From Nocardia jejuensis NBRC 103114 (GTDB lineage: Bacteria > Actinomycetota > Actinomycetes > Mycobacteriales > Mycobacteriaceae), in assembly GCF_001613145.1 (NCBI RefSeq), contig NZ_BDBU01000043.1:80020-144019 (forward strand): a stretch of 64,000 nt of DNA. The letters are read 5' to 3'. Shown one piece after another: positions 9,460 through 18,481 of this stretch. The translations under genes and the position numbers were made by a program. Positions within the stretch are counted from its first letter, which is position 1, and each line of letters opens with the position of its first letter. Below the pieces are notes generated by a model. The model was given only the letters and a program-made list of their open reading frames with translations, did not search any database and was not told the DNA's origin.

Positions 9460-9654
9460 CGACCGCACCCTTGGCTGCCCGATCGGTGAGATTCGTTTAT
9501 TGCGAACGTGATTCGCGTTCGGCGATCTTGCCGATCGGGCTCCGCGGCGGGATATCGACGAGGGCCTGTGTCGAATCTGGGCGAGAGTCACCGTCGAACC
9601 GGCAAGGCCGTGGTGTTCCCGCAGTCACGGTCCCCCGCGCCGGTGCGCTCCGTG

Positions 9655-10134
9655 TCATACGGCTCCGCTCGGCAGGAACAAGCCCCGCCGCCACGCACGA
9701 GTTCTCCCGAGGTAGTCCGGCAGATTCTCGATGGCGAAACGCTCGGGCGACCACTGTTCGAGTGCGACCGGATCGAGCCAGGTATAGGTCCAGGCGTAGA
9801 GCTCCCGCTCGCCCGCGTGCACGCAGACCGGCTGCAGATCGTATTCGTCGTCCTCGAACGCATCCAGGATTTCCCACTCGGCGGAGGTGAGGCCGTGCAG
9901 CAGAAAGCCTTGCGCCACAGCGCCGGTCGCGATCACCAGTCCCGGGTAGACCCGACCGGGCAGTGCGGCCGCGCGCCTGCCGGGCAGCTGTGCGGGTTCG
10001 AGTTCCGGTGTGCGCCCGATCAATTCGTTCAGGACCTCGGGGAATCGCAGTGTGCCGTAGACGAACAGCGGATCGCCCGCGTGTGGCGAACGCGGGCGCG
10101 CCCAGCGGCGCGGGACCCGTTCCCCGATGCTCAC
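9655..10134 (-). CDS. Gamma-glutamylcyclotransferase (AIG2-like) family protein
   Basis: A 159-residue protein whose LFVYGTLR motif (residues about 23-30) is the substrate-loop signature of the GGCT/AIG2 fold. EWEILDAFEDDEYDLQ supplies the conserved acidic region that normally holds the catalytic glutamate. Family members remove gamma-glutamyl groups as 5-oxoproline; the exact substrate is not predictable. Its GTG start overlaps the stop of the metallo-beta-lactamase-fold gene (GTGA), so the two are almost certainly co-translated. Confidence 0.85.
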   Translation of the reverse strand: MSIGERVPRRWARPRSPHAGDPLFVYGTLRFPEVLNELIGRTPELEPAQLPGRRAAALPGRVYPGLVIATGAVAQGFLLHGLTSAEWEILDAFEDDEYDLQPVCVHAGERELYAWTYTWLDPVALEQWSPERFAIENLPDYLGRTRAWRRGLFLPSGAV

Positions 10135-10907
10135 CGCCCGGCCAATCGCGCGAACACCGCCGCATCGTGCGAGTTGATGATCGTGAGCTCATGGCTGTGC
10201 GCCCGATTCAACTCACGTAGTCGCCGCTGGTTCTCCCGATGGGCGTCGCCCACGATGGCTCCGGACTCGAACAGCTTGACGAAGAACGGGGTCTTGGGCT
10301 GCTCCGGATCGATCGAGCTCTCGGTCAGGAAGGCGTCACCGGCGTGCAGCAGCCAGCCGCGCCCACTGTCCACCGCGACGCCGACGTGGCCGCGGGTATG
10401 CCCGGCCAGCGGGACCACCAGGATCTCCGGCGGCAGTCCGGGCAGATCACGCACGGTGGTGAAGCCGAACCAGTCCTCGCCGCCCTCCACCTCGTTGACC
10501 ATCCATTTGGGCCCGTGCTCCCACTGCTGTGCGCGATAGCGCAGCCGCTCGGAGAAGGTGGGGGTGGCGGTGGCGGCCCGGAATTCGGGGCCGTGCACGT
10601 GCACCGTCGCCTCGGGGAAGTCGGACAGGCCGCCGGAGTGGTCGAGATCGAGATGCGTGAGGATGATGTGCCGCACGTCGCGCGGGTCGTAGCCCAGCGC
10701 CTGAATCTGCCGCACCGCCGTCTGGGACTCCCGCAACTTGGCGCCCAGCACGAATCGGCTCACGCCCAGCATCTTTCCCGGGTCGCGCACGCAGCCGAGA
10801 CCGTATCCGGTGTCGACGAGAACGAGTGAATCCCGGGTCTCGATGAGCAAGCAGTGGTCGACCAGGCCGAAAGCCATGGTGCCGCAGTTCAGATGGTGAA
10901 TCCGCAT
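10131..10907 (-). CDS. Metallo-beta-lactamase-fold hydrolase
   Basis: A 258-residue MBL-fold protein. The metal-binding motif is THLDLDHSGG (residues 84-93), in which the first histidine and the DxDH pair correspond to HxHxDH. Later ligands are His in HTRGHVGV and Asp in HAGDAF. The N-terminus NCGTMAF and LLIETRDSLVLVDTGYG are typical of the AHL lactonase-like / glyoxalase II-like branch. It is co-transcribed with the GGCT-like gene by a 4-base overlap. Lactonase activity is possible but not shown. Confidence 0.87.
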   Translation of the reverse strand: MRIHHLNCGTMAFGLVDHCLLIETRDSLVLVDTGYGLGCVRDPGKMLGVSRFVLGAKLRESQTAVRQIQALGYDPRDVRHIILTHLDLDHSGGLSDFPEATVHVHGPEFRAATATPTFSERLRYRAQQWEHGPKWMVNEVEGGEDWFGFTTVRDLPGLPPEILVVPLAGHTRGHVGVAVDSGRGWLLHAGDAFLTESSIDPEQPKTPFFVKLFESGAIVGDAHRENQRRLRELNRAHSHELTIINSHDAAVFARLAGR

Positions 10908-11027
10908 CGCCCGAGCGTCCCAGAGGGTTCCTGGCCACGCAACCGCGCAGGTGCGGGAGTGACGGCGCTTGCATTCTCGGCGATGTTCCGCCCGGAGGGA
11001 TATGTCACCGCAGGCCCTAACGAGTCA

Positions 11028-11954
11028 TCACCGTGGAGTCGAGGGACTCTGCGGCCGCTGCGCGCGAATGATTGCCGCCAGATGCTCGTAGTCCTCGGTG
11101 CGCGCAGTGGAGGCGCGGAATGCCAGCCCGAGGGTGCGTCCGGGCGCCGGTGCGGCGAAGTGCGCGATATCCAGTGTGCCGCGCGATGTTTCGGCGGCGA
11201 CCGCCATCTCGGGAATCAGCGTCACACCGAGATCGCCTGCCACACACTGCACTACGGTCGCGAGCGAGGCGGCGCGAGTGTCCCCCACCGCGCCCGGATG
11301 CGCGTCGTGCGACCGGCACAGATCCAGGGTCTGATCCCGCAGGCAGTGCCCCTCGTCGAGCAGCAGCAGCGGCACCGCGTCCAGATCCTTCGGCCGCAGA
11401 TCCTCCCGCCCGGCGAATTCGTGCCCGCGCGGCACCACCACCACGAATTCCTCGGTGTAGAGCGGAATCTCCACCAGCCCGGACGCGTCGGCCGGCAGGG
11501 CCATCAGCGCCACGTCCAGCACTCCCGAGCGCAGCCCGTCCAGCAGCCGCGAGGTCTGATCCTCGATCACGTGCGGTACCAACGCGGGGAGCTCGCGGCG
11601 CAATTCGGGCAGCAGCGCGGGCAGCACATAGGGCGCGACCGTCGGGATGATGCCCATGCGCAGGGTGCCGCCCAGCCCGGAACCGGCCGCGGACGCGACA
11701 AAACGGTCAGCCGCCTCGAGCGTCGCCATGGCTTGCGGCAGTAGCCGATTGCCCGCGGGCGTGACCAGCACCCGTCGCGTGCTGCGCTCGATCAGCTGCA
11801 GCCCGAGTCCGTTTTCCAGTGATGCCAGTGCCTGCGATAACGTGGGTTGGCTCACGTTCAACCGCGCTGCGGCGGTCCCGAAATGGCGATATTCGGCGAT
11901 GGCTACGAACGCACGCAGCTGCGACAGGGTTGGCTGATAAGTTTGATCAGTCAC
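11028..11954 (-). CDS. oxyR: OxyR, LysR-type peroxide sensor
   Basis: A 308-residue LysR-family regulator with an N-terminal winged helix-turn-helix (FGTAAARLNVSQPTLSQALASLE) and a redox-sensing effector domain. The two cysteines in LLLDEGHCLRDQTLDLC (Cys204 and Cys213) sit as in OxyR, where peroxide oxidises them to a disulfide. It is divergent from ahpC-ahpD, the classical target in mycobacteria and relatives. The chosen GTG at 11954 lies only 7 bases from a TATACT on the same strand, so the message may be leaderless. An upstream GTG at 11981 is in frame but would lie within the promoter. Confidence 0.93.
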   Translation of the reverse strand: MTDQTYQPTLSQLRAFVAIAEYRHFGTAAARLNVSQPTLSQALASLENGLGLQLIERSTRRVLVTPAGNRLLPQAMATLEAADRFVASAAGSGLGGTLRMGIIPTVAPYVLPALLPELRRELPALVPHVIEDQTSRLLDGLRSGVLDVALMALPADASGLVEIPLYTEEFVVVVPRGHEFAGREDLRPKDLDAVPLLLLDEGHCLRDQTLDLCRSHDAHPGAVGDTRAASLATVVQCVAGDLGVTLIPEMAVAAETSRGTLDIAHFAAPAPGRTLGLAFRASTARTEDYEHLAAIIRAQRPQSPSTPR

Positions 11955-11969
11955 GCCTATCAGTATAGT
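11934..11969. promoter_or_regulatory. oxyR-ahpC divergent promoter with OxyR-like dyads
   Basis: A 17-bp imperfect palindrome (CTGATAAGTTTGATCAG, 11934-11950) overlaps the first codons of oxyR, and CTAT-CAGT-ATAG (11957-11968) follows. TATAGT (11964-11969, plus strand) and TATACT (11967-11962, minus strand) overlap and could serve as the -10 elements for ahpC and oxyR respectively. One OxyR tetramer could therefore control both genes. Confidence 0.6.
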
Positions 11970-12062
11970 GCGACCGATCACCTTTACCTTTTATCCAGGT
12001 ATGGGACAAGATCGTTTGCGGAGTCACGACACGATCGATTCGACTACGAAAGAGGAGCAAGC

Positions 12063-12650
12063 ATGGCCCTGCTGACCATCGGCGACCAGTTCCCCGCCTA
12101 CAACCTCAAGGCTGTCATCGGCGGTGATCTGTCCAAGGTGAACGCTCAGCAGCCCGACGATTACTTCACCCAGATCTCGAGCGACGACTACGCGGGCAAG
12201 TGGCGCATCGTGTTCTTCTGGCCGAAGGACTTCACCTTCGTGTGCCCGACCGAGATCGCCGCCTTCGGAAAGCTGAACGAGGAGTTCGCCGATCGCGACG
12301 CGCAGGTGCTGGGCGCCTCGGTCGACAACGAGTTCGTGCACTTCCAGTGGCGTGCCCAGCACGAGGAGCTCAAGACCCTCCCGTTCCCGATGCTGAGCGA
12401 CCTCAAGCGTGAACTGGCCACGGCCACCGGCGTTCTCAATGCCGACGGCGTCGCGGACCGTGCCACCTTCATCGTGGATCCCAACAACGAGGTCCAGTTC
12501 GTCTCCGTGACAGCCGGTTCCGTCGGCCGCAACGTCGACGAGGTGCTGCGCGTGCTCGACGCCCTGCAGTCCGACGAGCTCTGCGCGTGCAACTGGAAGA
12601 AGGGCGACCCGACGATCAACGCCGGCGAGCTGCTGACCGCCTCCGTCTGA
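12063..12650 (+). CDS. ahpC: Alkyl hydroperoxide reductase AhpC (2-Cys peroxiredoxin)
   Basis: 195 residues, the same length as the mycobacterial enzyme. The peroxidatic cysteine is Cys61 in FTFVCPTEI; the C-terminal DELCACNW holds Cys174 and Cys176, matching the three-cysteine arrangement of the actinobacterial AhpC. It reduces peroxides and peroxynitrite in the cytoplasm and is recycled by AhpD. AGAGGAG precedes the ATG. It is first in an operon with ahpD (38-base gap) and is transcribed away from oxyR. Confidence 0.97.
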   Translation: MALLTIGDQFPAYNLKAVIGGDLSKVNAQQPDDYFTQISSDDYAGKWRIVFFWPKDFTFVCPTEIAAFGKLNEEFADRDAQVLGASVDNEFVHFQWRAQHEELKTLPFPMLSDLKRELATATGVLNADGVADRATFIVDPNNEVQFVSVTAGSVGRNVDEVLRVLDALQSDELCACNWKKGDPTINAGELLTASV

Positions 12651-12688
12651 CAAGTCCGCCAAGGGAATTCGCTCTAGGAGTACACGCT

Positions 12689-13228
12689 GTGACCATCGAG
12701 AACCTGAAGAACTCGCTTCCCGAGTACGCCAAGGATCTGAAGCTCAACCTCTCCTCGATCGCGCGCACCACCGTGCTGAACGAGCAGCAGTTGTGGGGCA
12801 CCCTGCTGGCATCCGCTGCTGCCGGCAGGTCCGCCACCACGCTGCGTGAGATCGCCGCCGAGGCCGCCGACAACCTGTCGGCGGAGGCGTACAACGCCGC
12901 ACTCGGCGCGGCGTCGATCATGGGCATGAACAATGTGTTCTACCGGGGCAAGGCCTTCCTGGGTGGTCGCTACGACGACCTGCGGGCCGGTCTGCGCATG
13001 CAGATCATCGGCACGCCGGGCGTGGACAAGGCCGACTTCGAGCTGTGGTCGTTCGCGGTCTCCTCGATCAACGGTTGCGCGCACTGCCTGGAGGCGCACG
13101 AGCACACCCTGCGCGAGGCCGGCGTCTCGCGTGAGGTGATCTTCGAATCGCTGCGTGTGGCCGCGATCGTGGCGGGCGTGGCCCAGGCCGTGGAGTCCAC
13201 CGAGATTCTGGCCGGCGCAACGGTCTGA
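12689..13228 (+). CDS. ahpD: AhpD, alkylhydroperoxidase / AhpC reductant
   Basis: 179 residues from a GTG preceded by CTAGGAG. The CXXC centre is Cys130-Ala-His-Cys133 (NGCAHCLEAHEHT), with Glu118, His132 and His137 in place for proton relay. In mycobacteria AhpD is the adaptor passing electrons from dihydrolipoamide to AhpC and also has weak peroxidase activity of its own. It is followed by a strong terminator, closing the ahpCD operon. Confidence 0.97.
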   Translation: MTIENLKNSLPEYAKDLKLNLSSIARTTVLNEQQLWGTLLASAAAGRSATTLREIAAEAADNLSAEAYNAALGAASIMGMNNVFYRGKAFLGGRYDDLRAGLRMQIIGTPGVDKADFELWSFAVSSINGCAHCLEAHEHTLREAGVSREVIFESLRVAAIVAGVAQAVESTEILAGATV

Positions 13229-13263
13229 GTCCCGGAATCCGCCGCGTGCGGATGAACTCGAAG

Positions 13264-13297
13264 GGGTCGTGCACCTGACCAGGTGCACGACCCTTTT
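13264..13297 (+). terminator. Strong intrinsic terminator of ahpCD
   Basis: GGGTCGTGCACCTG and CAGGTGCACGACCC are perfect 14-bp arms separated by AC, followed by TTTT. This is the clearest rho-independent terminator in the window. Confidence 0.92.
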
Positions 13298-13405
13298 CGC
13301 CGTTTCCGGTGGCATCGATATCGCTTGCCGACTGTTAGCTGCAACCGGGTCACCGGTTGGCAACGATGACCGTTTCGTCCGTAATTCGCCCTTAGAATCC
13401 CCCGC

Positions 13406-14152
13406 ATGCCCAAGCGACCGCGGACGACCGCCCGGCGGCGGTGGCGCAGATTCTCCTCCACAGCCGTGGTGTTGATCGCCGTGGGGGCCGCCGCGATCGC
13501 CCTGTGGCTCAATCGGGCGGAACCTACCGATTCCAGGCCTGTGGCCGCCGATCCCACCGGCACCAGGCTGCCCGATATAGCGGGTGCGCGCGCGGACCTC
13601 GAGCGACTGACCGTCGCCTGGAATCGCAATTGGGAATCCTACGAACGCGATGCCTTCGGCCCCGGCTGGTCCGGACGCGGCGGCGAGGCCGCGCTCGCGG
13701 ACGGATGCACCGCGCGCGAGACGGTCATGAAGCGAGATCTGACGGAAACCCGCCTGGCCGAGAGCAATTCGTGCATGGTGCTCTCGGGGACGCTGAACGA
13801 TCCGTATGCCGGTGAACGGTTGTCGTACGACCGGTTCAAGGCCTCCGATATCGAGATCGACCATGTGGTCGCCCTCGGTGACGCCTGGCGTTCGGGAGCC
13901 TCGCAGTGGAGTGCGCAGCAGCGTCAGCGGTTCGCCAACGACATCGGCAATCTGCTGGCCGTGCAGAAGCAGGCCAACCAGGACAAGGGCTCGAAAACCC
14001 CGGACCAGTGGAAGCCGCGCGAGGCGTTCCGATGCGACTACGCGCGCCGCTGGGTCGCGGTCAAGGCCCGCTGGGACCTCACCGTGCAGCCCACCGAGAA
14101 GAGCGCGCTGCAGGACATGCTCGCCACATGCGGGCCTCCCGTCGTTCGGTAA
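13406..14152 (+). CDS. Exported HNH endonuclease-family protein (DUF1524-like)
   Basis: A 248-residue protein with a basic N-terminus and one transmembrane or signal segment (residues about 15-36). The catalytic core DIEIDHVVALGDAW has the HNH His153. The following FANDIGNLLAVQKQANQDKG, with its conserved asparagines, and the closing KSALQDMLATC match the DUF1524/GmrSD C-terminal nuclease fold widespread as secreted nucleases in actinobacteria. It probably acts outside the membrane on DNA or RNA. It is a single gene after the ahpCD terminator. Confidence 0.82.
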   Translation: MPKRPRTTARRRWRRFSSTAVVLIAVGAAAIALWLNRAEPTDSRPVAADPTGTRLPDIAGARADLERLTVAWNRNWESYERDAFGPGWSGRGGEAALADGCTARETVMKRDLTETRLAESNSCMVLSGTLNDPYAGERLSYDRFKASDIEIDHVVALGDAWRSGASQWSAQQRQRFANDIGNLLAVQKQANQDKGSKTPDQWKPREAFRCDYARRWVAVKARWDLTVQPTEKSALQDMLATCGPPVVR

Positions 14153-14154
14153 CC

Positions 14155-14865
14155 ATGGGTAAGCTCGTCCCAATGGGCACTCCCGAAAGTGATGGCACAC
14201 AGATCGAGGTCGTCCGCGTGTTCACCGACGCGGCCGGCCGGTACGGCAATCTCCTGGGCATCGCCCGTGCGCAAGACGTGGTCGCGGTCGATCATCAGGC
14301 TCTGGCCGCGCGCATCGGCTACAGCGAGACCGTGGTGGTCGACACCCCGGCCGAGGACCGCGCCGCCATGCGCATCTACACCCCCACCGTGGAACTGCCG
14401 TTCGCCGGTCACCCCTCCGTCGGCACGGCCTGGTGGCTCGCCATGCAGGGCCAGCCGATCAAGGTGCTCGATGTCGCGGCCGGCCCGGTCGACGTCACCC
14501 TCACTGACGGCCTGACCTGGATTCGCGCCCGGTCCGAATGGGCGCCCAAGTTCACCTTCCACGAGTTCGGCAGCGCCGAGGAGATGGCCACCCTCGATCC
14601 CGCCGACTTCGCCGAGGGCGCACACTATCTCTGGCACTGGAGCGACGAGGCCCGCAGCTCCGTCCGAACCCGAATGTTCGCCCCCTCCATGGGAATTCCC
14701 GAAGACGAGGCCACCGGCGCCGCCGCCGTGGCCCTCACCGCCAACCTGCGCCGCGGCCTGAAAATCGTGCAGGGCAAAGGTTCTCAGATCTTCACCGAAT
14801 GGGACTCCGACGGCTGGGTCCGCCTGGGCGGGCGCGTGGTAGCCGACCACCCGGTAGTGATCTAG
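14155..14865 (+). CDS. PhzF-family isomerase-like protein
   Basis: 236 residues if started at ATG 14155; a second in-frame ATG at 14173 is equally plausible and neither has a good ribosome site. Signatures of the PhzF / diaminopimelate epimerase-like fold are the catalytic glutamate in IGYSETVVV (Glu58), ELPFAGHPSVGTAWWL, and EDEATGAAAVAL. Most PhzF proteins run 260-290 residues, so this is a short version. No phenazine genes are nearby; the function is unassigned. Its end overlaps the convergent M48 gene by 4 bases. Confidence 0.8.
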   Translation: MGKLVPMGTPESDGTQIEVVRVFTDAAGRYGNLLGIARAQDVVAVDHQALAARIGYSETVVVDTPAEDRAAMRIYTPTVELPFAGHPSVGTAWWLAMQGQPIKVLDVAAGPVDVTLTDGLTWIRARSEWAPKFTFHEFGSAEEMATLDPADFAEGAHYLWHWSDEARSSVRTRMFAPSMGIPEDEATGAAAVALTANLRRGLKIVQGKGSQIFTEWDSDGWVRLGGRVVADHPVVI

Positions 14866-15875
14866 CACCCAGCGGCATCACGGGCGCGGATCCGGGAGTC
14901 CACGACGCGGATTCGCTTCTCGATGAGCGGGTGGGTGCCGAGCAACGCCTCCATGCTCAGGACGACCTTCGCTTCCATCGGCCCGGTGAATCCCCACCTT
15001 TCCATCCGCTCAGCGTCCTCGTCACCGGCTCGCACGAGGCAGGTTCGGAGACCGGGACCGAATCCGAGATCGACGCTGACCCGATCCGCCCGATATTCGT
15101 CGTGGTGATGCAGTAGCAGCCGGATCACCCCCTGAACGACCAGCAGGATCCCGAACACGATCGACCACTCGAGCCCGATCGACCACATCACACAGACGGC
15201 AACACCGGCCGCCGTGATCAATGCGAGGTAGCGCCCGGCGATCCACTCGATCCGGCTCGGTTCGTGGCGCACCGCGTATTTCAGGTACCACGTCCTCCAC
15301 CGGCGCGGCAGCCGTATGACCGTCATCAAGGGGCGGGAGTACCAGGTGAGGAGCTCGAGCCATCGCGATGCCGCCGATGTGAGATGGTGACCGAGCTCGT
15401 GACCGAGTACACCCTGCAACTCCGCCCGGGTGAGCTGCGCGAGCGCCGCGCTCGACACGACGATCGCAGAGCGCCCCACGACAGCCGTGGCACGAATGTC
15501 GCGATCGTGCTGAACCCACATCGTGTACTTCGTGGCGCGAACTCCGGCGGCCGAAGCCACTTCTCGCCACGCCTGGAACAGCTTTCGAGTGCCGGTGGTG
15601 GTGCCCCGGTACACCCGGGTCGCGCCGTTGATCTCCAGCAGCGCCGTGGGCCTCGTCCACCACAGTCCCGACAGCAGCCATGCGGCGACCAGAACGATCT
15701 CGAGCCCGCACCCGATCATTGCGCCGATCCGATAGAGCACCAGCCCTGGCAAGGTGGCCGCCGGGAGCGAGCAGAGCGCGGTCGCCAGGGCATGCCCACG
15801 ACCTGTGATCCGCAGTGCGCGGCGGTAGCGGCGGCGATCGCGGAAGTTCGAGGATTCCAGCCGGAGTGGAGTCAT
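14862..15875 (-). CDS. M48-family membrane metalloprotease
   Basis: 337 residues from ATG 15875. Two N-terminal hydrophobic helices (about 33-75) precede the zinc motif HELGH (His159, Glu160, His163). Two further hydrophobic stretches (about 217-257) lead to the third ligand in DEYRAD (Glu260, Asp264). This order is that of HtpX/Ste24-type M48 peptidases, which degrade misfolded membrane proteins or process secreted ones. It stands alone and is convergent with the PhzF-like gene. Confidence 0.85.
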   Translation of the reverse strand: MTPLRLESSNFRDRRRYRRALRITGRGHALATALCSLPAATLPGLVLYRIGAMIGCGLEIVLVAAWLLSGLWWTRPTALLEINGATRVYRGTTTGTRKLFQAWREVASAAGVRATKYTMWVQHDRDIRATAVVGRSAIVVSSAALAQLTRAELQGVLGHELGHHLTSAASRWLELLTWYSRPLMTVIRLPRRWRTWYLKYAVRHEPSRIEWIAGRYLALITAAGVAVCVMWSIGLEWSIVFGILLVVQGVIRLLLHHHDEYRADRVSVDLGFGPGLRTCLVRAGDEDAERMERWGFTGPMEAKVVLSMEALLGTHPLIEKRIRVVDSRIRARDAAGC

Positions 15876-15970
15876 GAGCGGCGCCCGAGAACGAGAAGTG
15901 GTGAATCTCCAAGGTACGCACCGGGGGTGGCGAGGTCGCGCCCCCAATTCTCACGGTATGCGGAAAGCCC

Positions 15971-16008
15971 GAGGGCCCGCGGACCGATCGAACGGTCCGC
16001 GGGCCCTC
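15971..16008 (-). terminator. Long GC hairpin downstream of the aminotransferase
   Basis: GAGGGCCCGCGGACCG and CGGTCCGCGGGCCCTC are perfect 16-bp arms around ATCGAA. It lies 47 bases beyond the stop of the leftward aminotransferase gene, so it is most likely its terminator. The T-run is poor. Confidence 0.7.
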
Positions 16009-16054
16009 GAGTCCGGCCGGCCGGTTGCGCTCCGGCTCGGTCACTGGCGTTCGG

Positions 16055-17278
16055 TCAGCCCAGCGCCTTCGCGAAGCGCTCGGCCATCTCCGCCACCTGT
16101 GCCTCGGTGATGACGAAGGTCGGGGAGATCTGCAGGGCGCCCGCACCGGCCGCGCGGGTCGAGACACCGTGTGCACGGAGGGTTTTGACCATGCCGAGGG
16201 CTTCGGCGGGGTCGGCGAGCTGGATGGCGGCGACCGCGCCCAGGCCGCTGCGGACCTCGGAGACTCGGGCGTGATCGGCGAGCGGGGCGAAGTGCTCGTG
16301 CAGCAGCGCTTCCAGGTTCTTGCTGGCCTCGAGCAGGTTCTCGCGCTCGATGATGTCGAGGTTGGCGACGGCCGCCGCCGCCGCTGCCGCGTGGCCGCCG
16401 TAGGTGTAGCCGTGCCGCCACCACACGCCGCCGGAGAAGAACGGCTCGGCGATGCGCGGGGCGACGAAGACCGCGCCCATCGGGACGTAGCCCGACGTGA
16501 GGCCCTTGGCGGTGGTCATGATGTCCGGCTCGAGGTCGAAACGTGAAGAGGCGAACCAGGATCCGCCGATGCGGCCGAAACCGGTGACGACCTCGTCCGC
16601 GACGAACAGGATGTCGTTGTCGCGGCAGATCCGGCGGACCTCGGTGAGGTAGCCCTCGGGCGGCAGATACACGCCGCCCGCGCCGATGATGGGCTCGGCG
16701 AAGAACGCCGCGATCCGCTCCGCGCCGACCTCTTCGATCAGGGCGGTCAGCGATTTGGCCTGATCCCACTCGATGGTGCGGGCGTCGGGCATGAACTCGC
16801 CGTAGCCCTCACGGTTCGGCGCGAGGCCCGAGAGCGCGGTGCCCGCGACGTGCATACCGTGGTAGGCCTTCTGACGGCCCACCACGATGGTCTTGTCCGG
16901 ACGGCCCACCTCGTGCCAGTAGCGGCGCGCCAGCTTGGCGGCGGTGTCGATGCCGTCGGAGCCACCCGAGGTGAAGAAGATCTTGCTGCCCGGCACCGGC
17001 GCGATGGCGGCGAGCCGCTCGGCCAGATCACGCAGTACCGGCGAGGCCAGGTCGCCGAAGTTCGAGTAGTGCGCGAGGTCGGTCAGCTGTTTGGCGACCG
17101 CATCGGCGATCTCGCGCCGGCCGTGCCCGACGTTGGTGAACCACAACCCGGCCGTCGCGTCCAGGTACTGATTCCCGGCCTCGTCCCAGATATAGGCGCC
17201 GTCACCGCGCGCCACCACGAATGCTCCATCGCGCTCCACCGCGCCCATATCGGCGAAGCCATGCCACAGCGAACCCAT
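16055..17278 (-). CDS. Class III (omega) aminotransferase
   Basis: 407 residues, with GGAGG before ATG 17278. It is a PLP-dependent fold-type I enzyme: the PLP-ring aspartate is Asp228 in FVADEVVTGFGR and the Schiff-base lysine is Lys258 in TTAKGLTSGY. FFTSGGSDGIDTAAKLARRYW is the phosphate-cup region. It resembles the pyruvate-dependent beta-alanine/putrescine group of aspartate aminotransferase family members, slightly short because the usual N-terminal extension is missing. The substrate is uncertain and there are no pathway partners next to it. Confidence 0.88.
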   Translation of the reverse strand: MGSLWHGFADMGAVERDGAFVVARGDGAYIWDEAGNQYLDATAGLWFTNVGHGRREIADAVAKQLTDLAHYSNFGDLASPVLRDLAERLAAIAPVPGSKIFFTSGGSDGIDTAAKLARRYWHEVGRPDKTIVVGRQKAYHGMHVAGTALSGLAPNREGYGEFMPDARTIEWDQAKSLTALIEEVGAERIAAFFAEPIIGAGGVYLPPEGYLTEVRRICRDNDILFVADEVVTGFGRIGGSWFASSRFDLEPDIMTTAKGLTSGYVPMGAVFVAPRIAEPFFSGGVWWRHGYTYGGHAAAAAAAVANLDIIERENLLEASKNLEALLHEHFAPLADHARVSEVRSGLGAVAAIQLADPAEALGMVKTLRAHGVSTRAAGAGALQISPTFVITEAQVAEMAERFAKALG

Positions 17279-17614
17279 CAAGCACCTCCATCACACCGAG
17301 ACCGGCCGCCCATCCGGGCAAAGCCGAAAAATCACCTGACCATCGAACCACCACGAAGCTGAACAGCTCGAACGACCCCCCGATCCCGGCGAGTTGCCGT
17401 CTCCATCACCAGGCACGCAACCCGCGCCCGACCGAGTCGCGTCCGGCCAAAATCAGCGGTCGCTCCGGCTCCGGCGACGCCGCCGGAATGACAGTCGCCG
17501 TCCCGCATTCGCGGATCCCCCGGGCCTCGACATGATCGCCTTCACCCCACACCGGCAACCGGCGCAGATATGCCCGCCACCGCATCGACGGCCGCGCACA
17601 GGTATCGCCCTACC
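17279..17614. other. 336-bp gap, nothing recognised
   Basis: It lies between the aminotransferase start and the 3' end of the DUF5134-like gene. Open frames present are proline/arginine-rich and lack ribosome sites. It presumably holds the aminotransferase promoter. Confidence 0.5.
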
Positions 17615-18481
17615 TCATCCGACAGCGGCAGCCACCAGCATGAAGGCCGTTCCGAGGTCCATCACCAGATGGGGCACCACGGCGACCGAGCCGACTCCGA
17701 CCGGATGGGGGAACACGTGCCGCAACATCCGCCGTACGGCGGGCACCGCCATGATCACCGCATCCGCCACGAACAACCCCGCCAAAGCCGCCATCACCCC
17801 GGGCGCCGGCCCGCCACCGTGCATGCCCGCCATCTCCTGCGTCCCCATATGCCCACTCATCGCGTACAACATCGCCAATGCCGCGAGCACGTGGTAGCCG
17901 AATGCCACGACACCCTCCCCCGGCATCGGCGCTCCCGCTCGGCTCACGGCATCACGCGCGGTCCGGTCGCCTCGCACACCGATTCCGATGCCGCGTGGAG
18001 TCCGGTCTGTCCTCGCGACCGTGCCGCCGTCACCTCGACGCGCACCGGCGTTGTCTCCGAACACGCTCCGCCACTGCATAATTCGCCCCACCAGCAATGC
18101 CACGTAGGCCACGGTCATCGCGGTGAGCACCCCGCGCACCGCGCGAGCATCCACCTGGGCCGGAAACACCAGCATGGCCAGCATCACCAGGCACATCACC
18201 AGATGAGCCGCATCGGACTCCCGATCGGCCACCCACCCCCGATGCACCGACACCAGCTCCCGCCCACCGGTCACTCCCGCTCCCACCGCCATGGACCGCA
18301 CCGCGGTACCCGGCCCCGCCATCGCCCCCAGAGCTCTCTCCCCCACCCCACCCACCGGCCGCGCCCCGATCACCACCGCCCGCGCTCCCCCGAGCCGCAC
18401 CAGCACGATCCCCGCCGCCACCACGAACGCCGCCACGGCCCCCCACCGCAATGCCCCGTACTCCAGCACGAATGTCACCAC
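17615..18481 (-). CDS. DUF5134-like polytopic membrane protein
   Basis: 288 residues with at least six hydrophobic segments. Notable are histidine/methionine-containing helices: DAAHLVMCLVMLAMLVFP, YHVLAALAMLYAMSGHMG, and HLVMDLGTAFMLVAAA at the C-terminus. This His/Met-rich helix pattern is that of actinobacterial DUF5134 proteins, often found near copper or cytochrome genes, but no such partners occur here. The loop MAGMHGGGPAPG could bind metal. The central region about residues 135-175 is arginine/glycine-rich and probably cytoplasmic. Function unknown. Confidence 0.55.
   Translation of the reverse strand: MVTFVLEYGALRWGAVAAFVVAAGIVLVRLGGARAVVIGARPVGGVGERALGAMAGPGTAVRSMAVGAGVTGGRELVSVHRGWVADRESDAAHLVMCLVMLAMLVFPAQVDARAVRGVLTAMTVAYVALLVGRIMQWRSVFGDNAGARRGDGGTVARTDRTPRGIGIGVRGDRTARDAVSRAGAPMPGEGVVAFGYHVLAALAMLYAMSGHMGTQEMAGMHGGGPAPGVMAALAGLFVADAVIMAVPAVRRMLRHVFPHPVGVGSVAVVPHLVMDLGTAFMLVAAAVG

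Noticed and set aside
10131..10907. Metallo-beta-lactamase-fold protein as an antibiotic resistance enzyme
   Set aside because: Motifs fit the AHL-lactonase/glyoxalase-like branch, with no signal peptide and coupling to a GGCT-like gene.
14155..14865. PhzF-like gene as part of a phenazine cluster
   Set aside because: No phenazine biosynthetic genes are nearby; PhzF-like proteins are widespread without this pathway.
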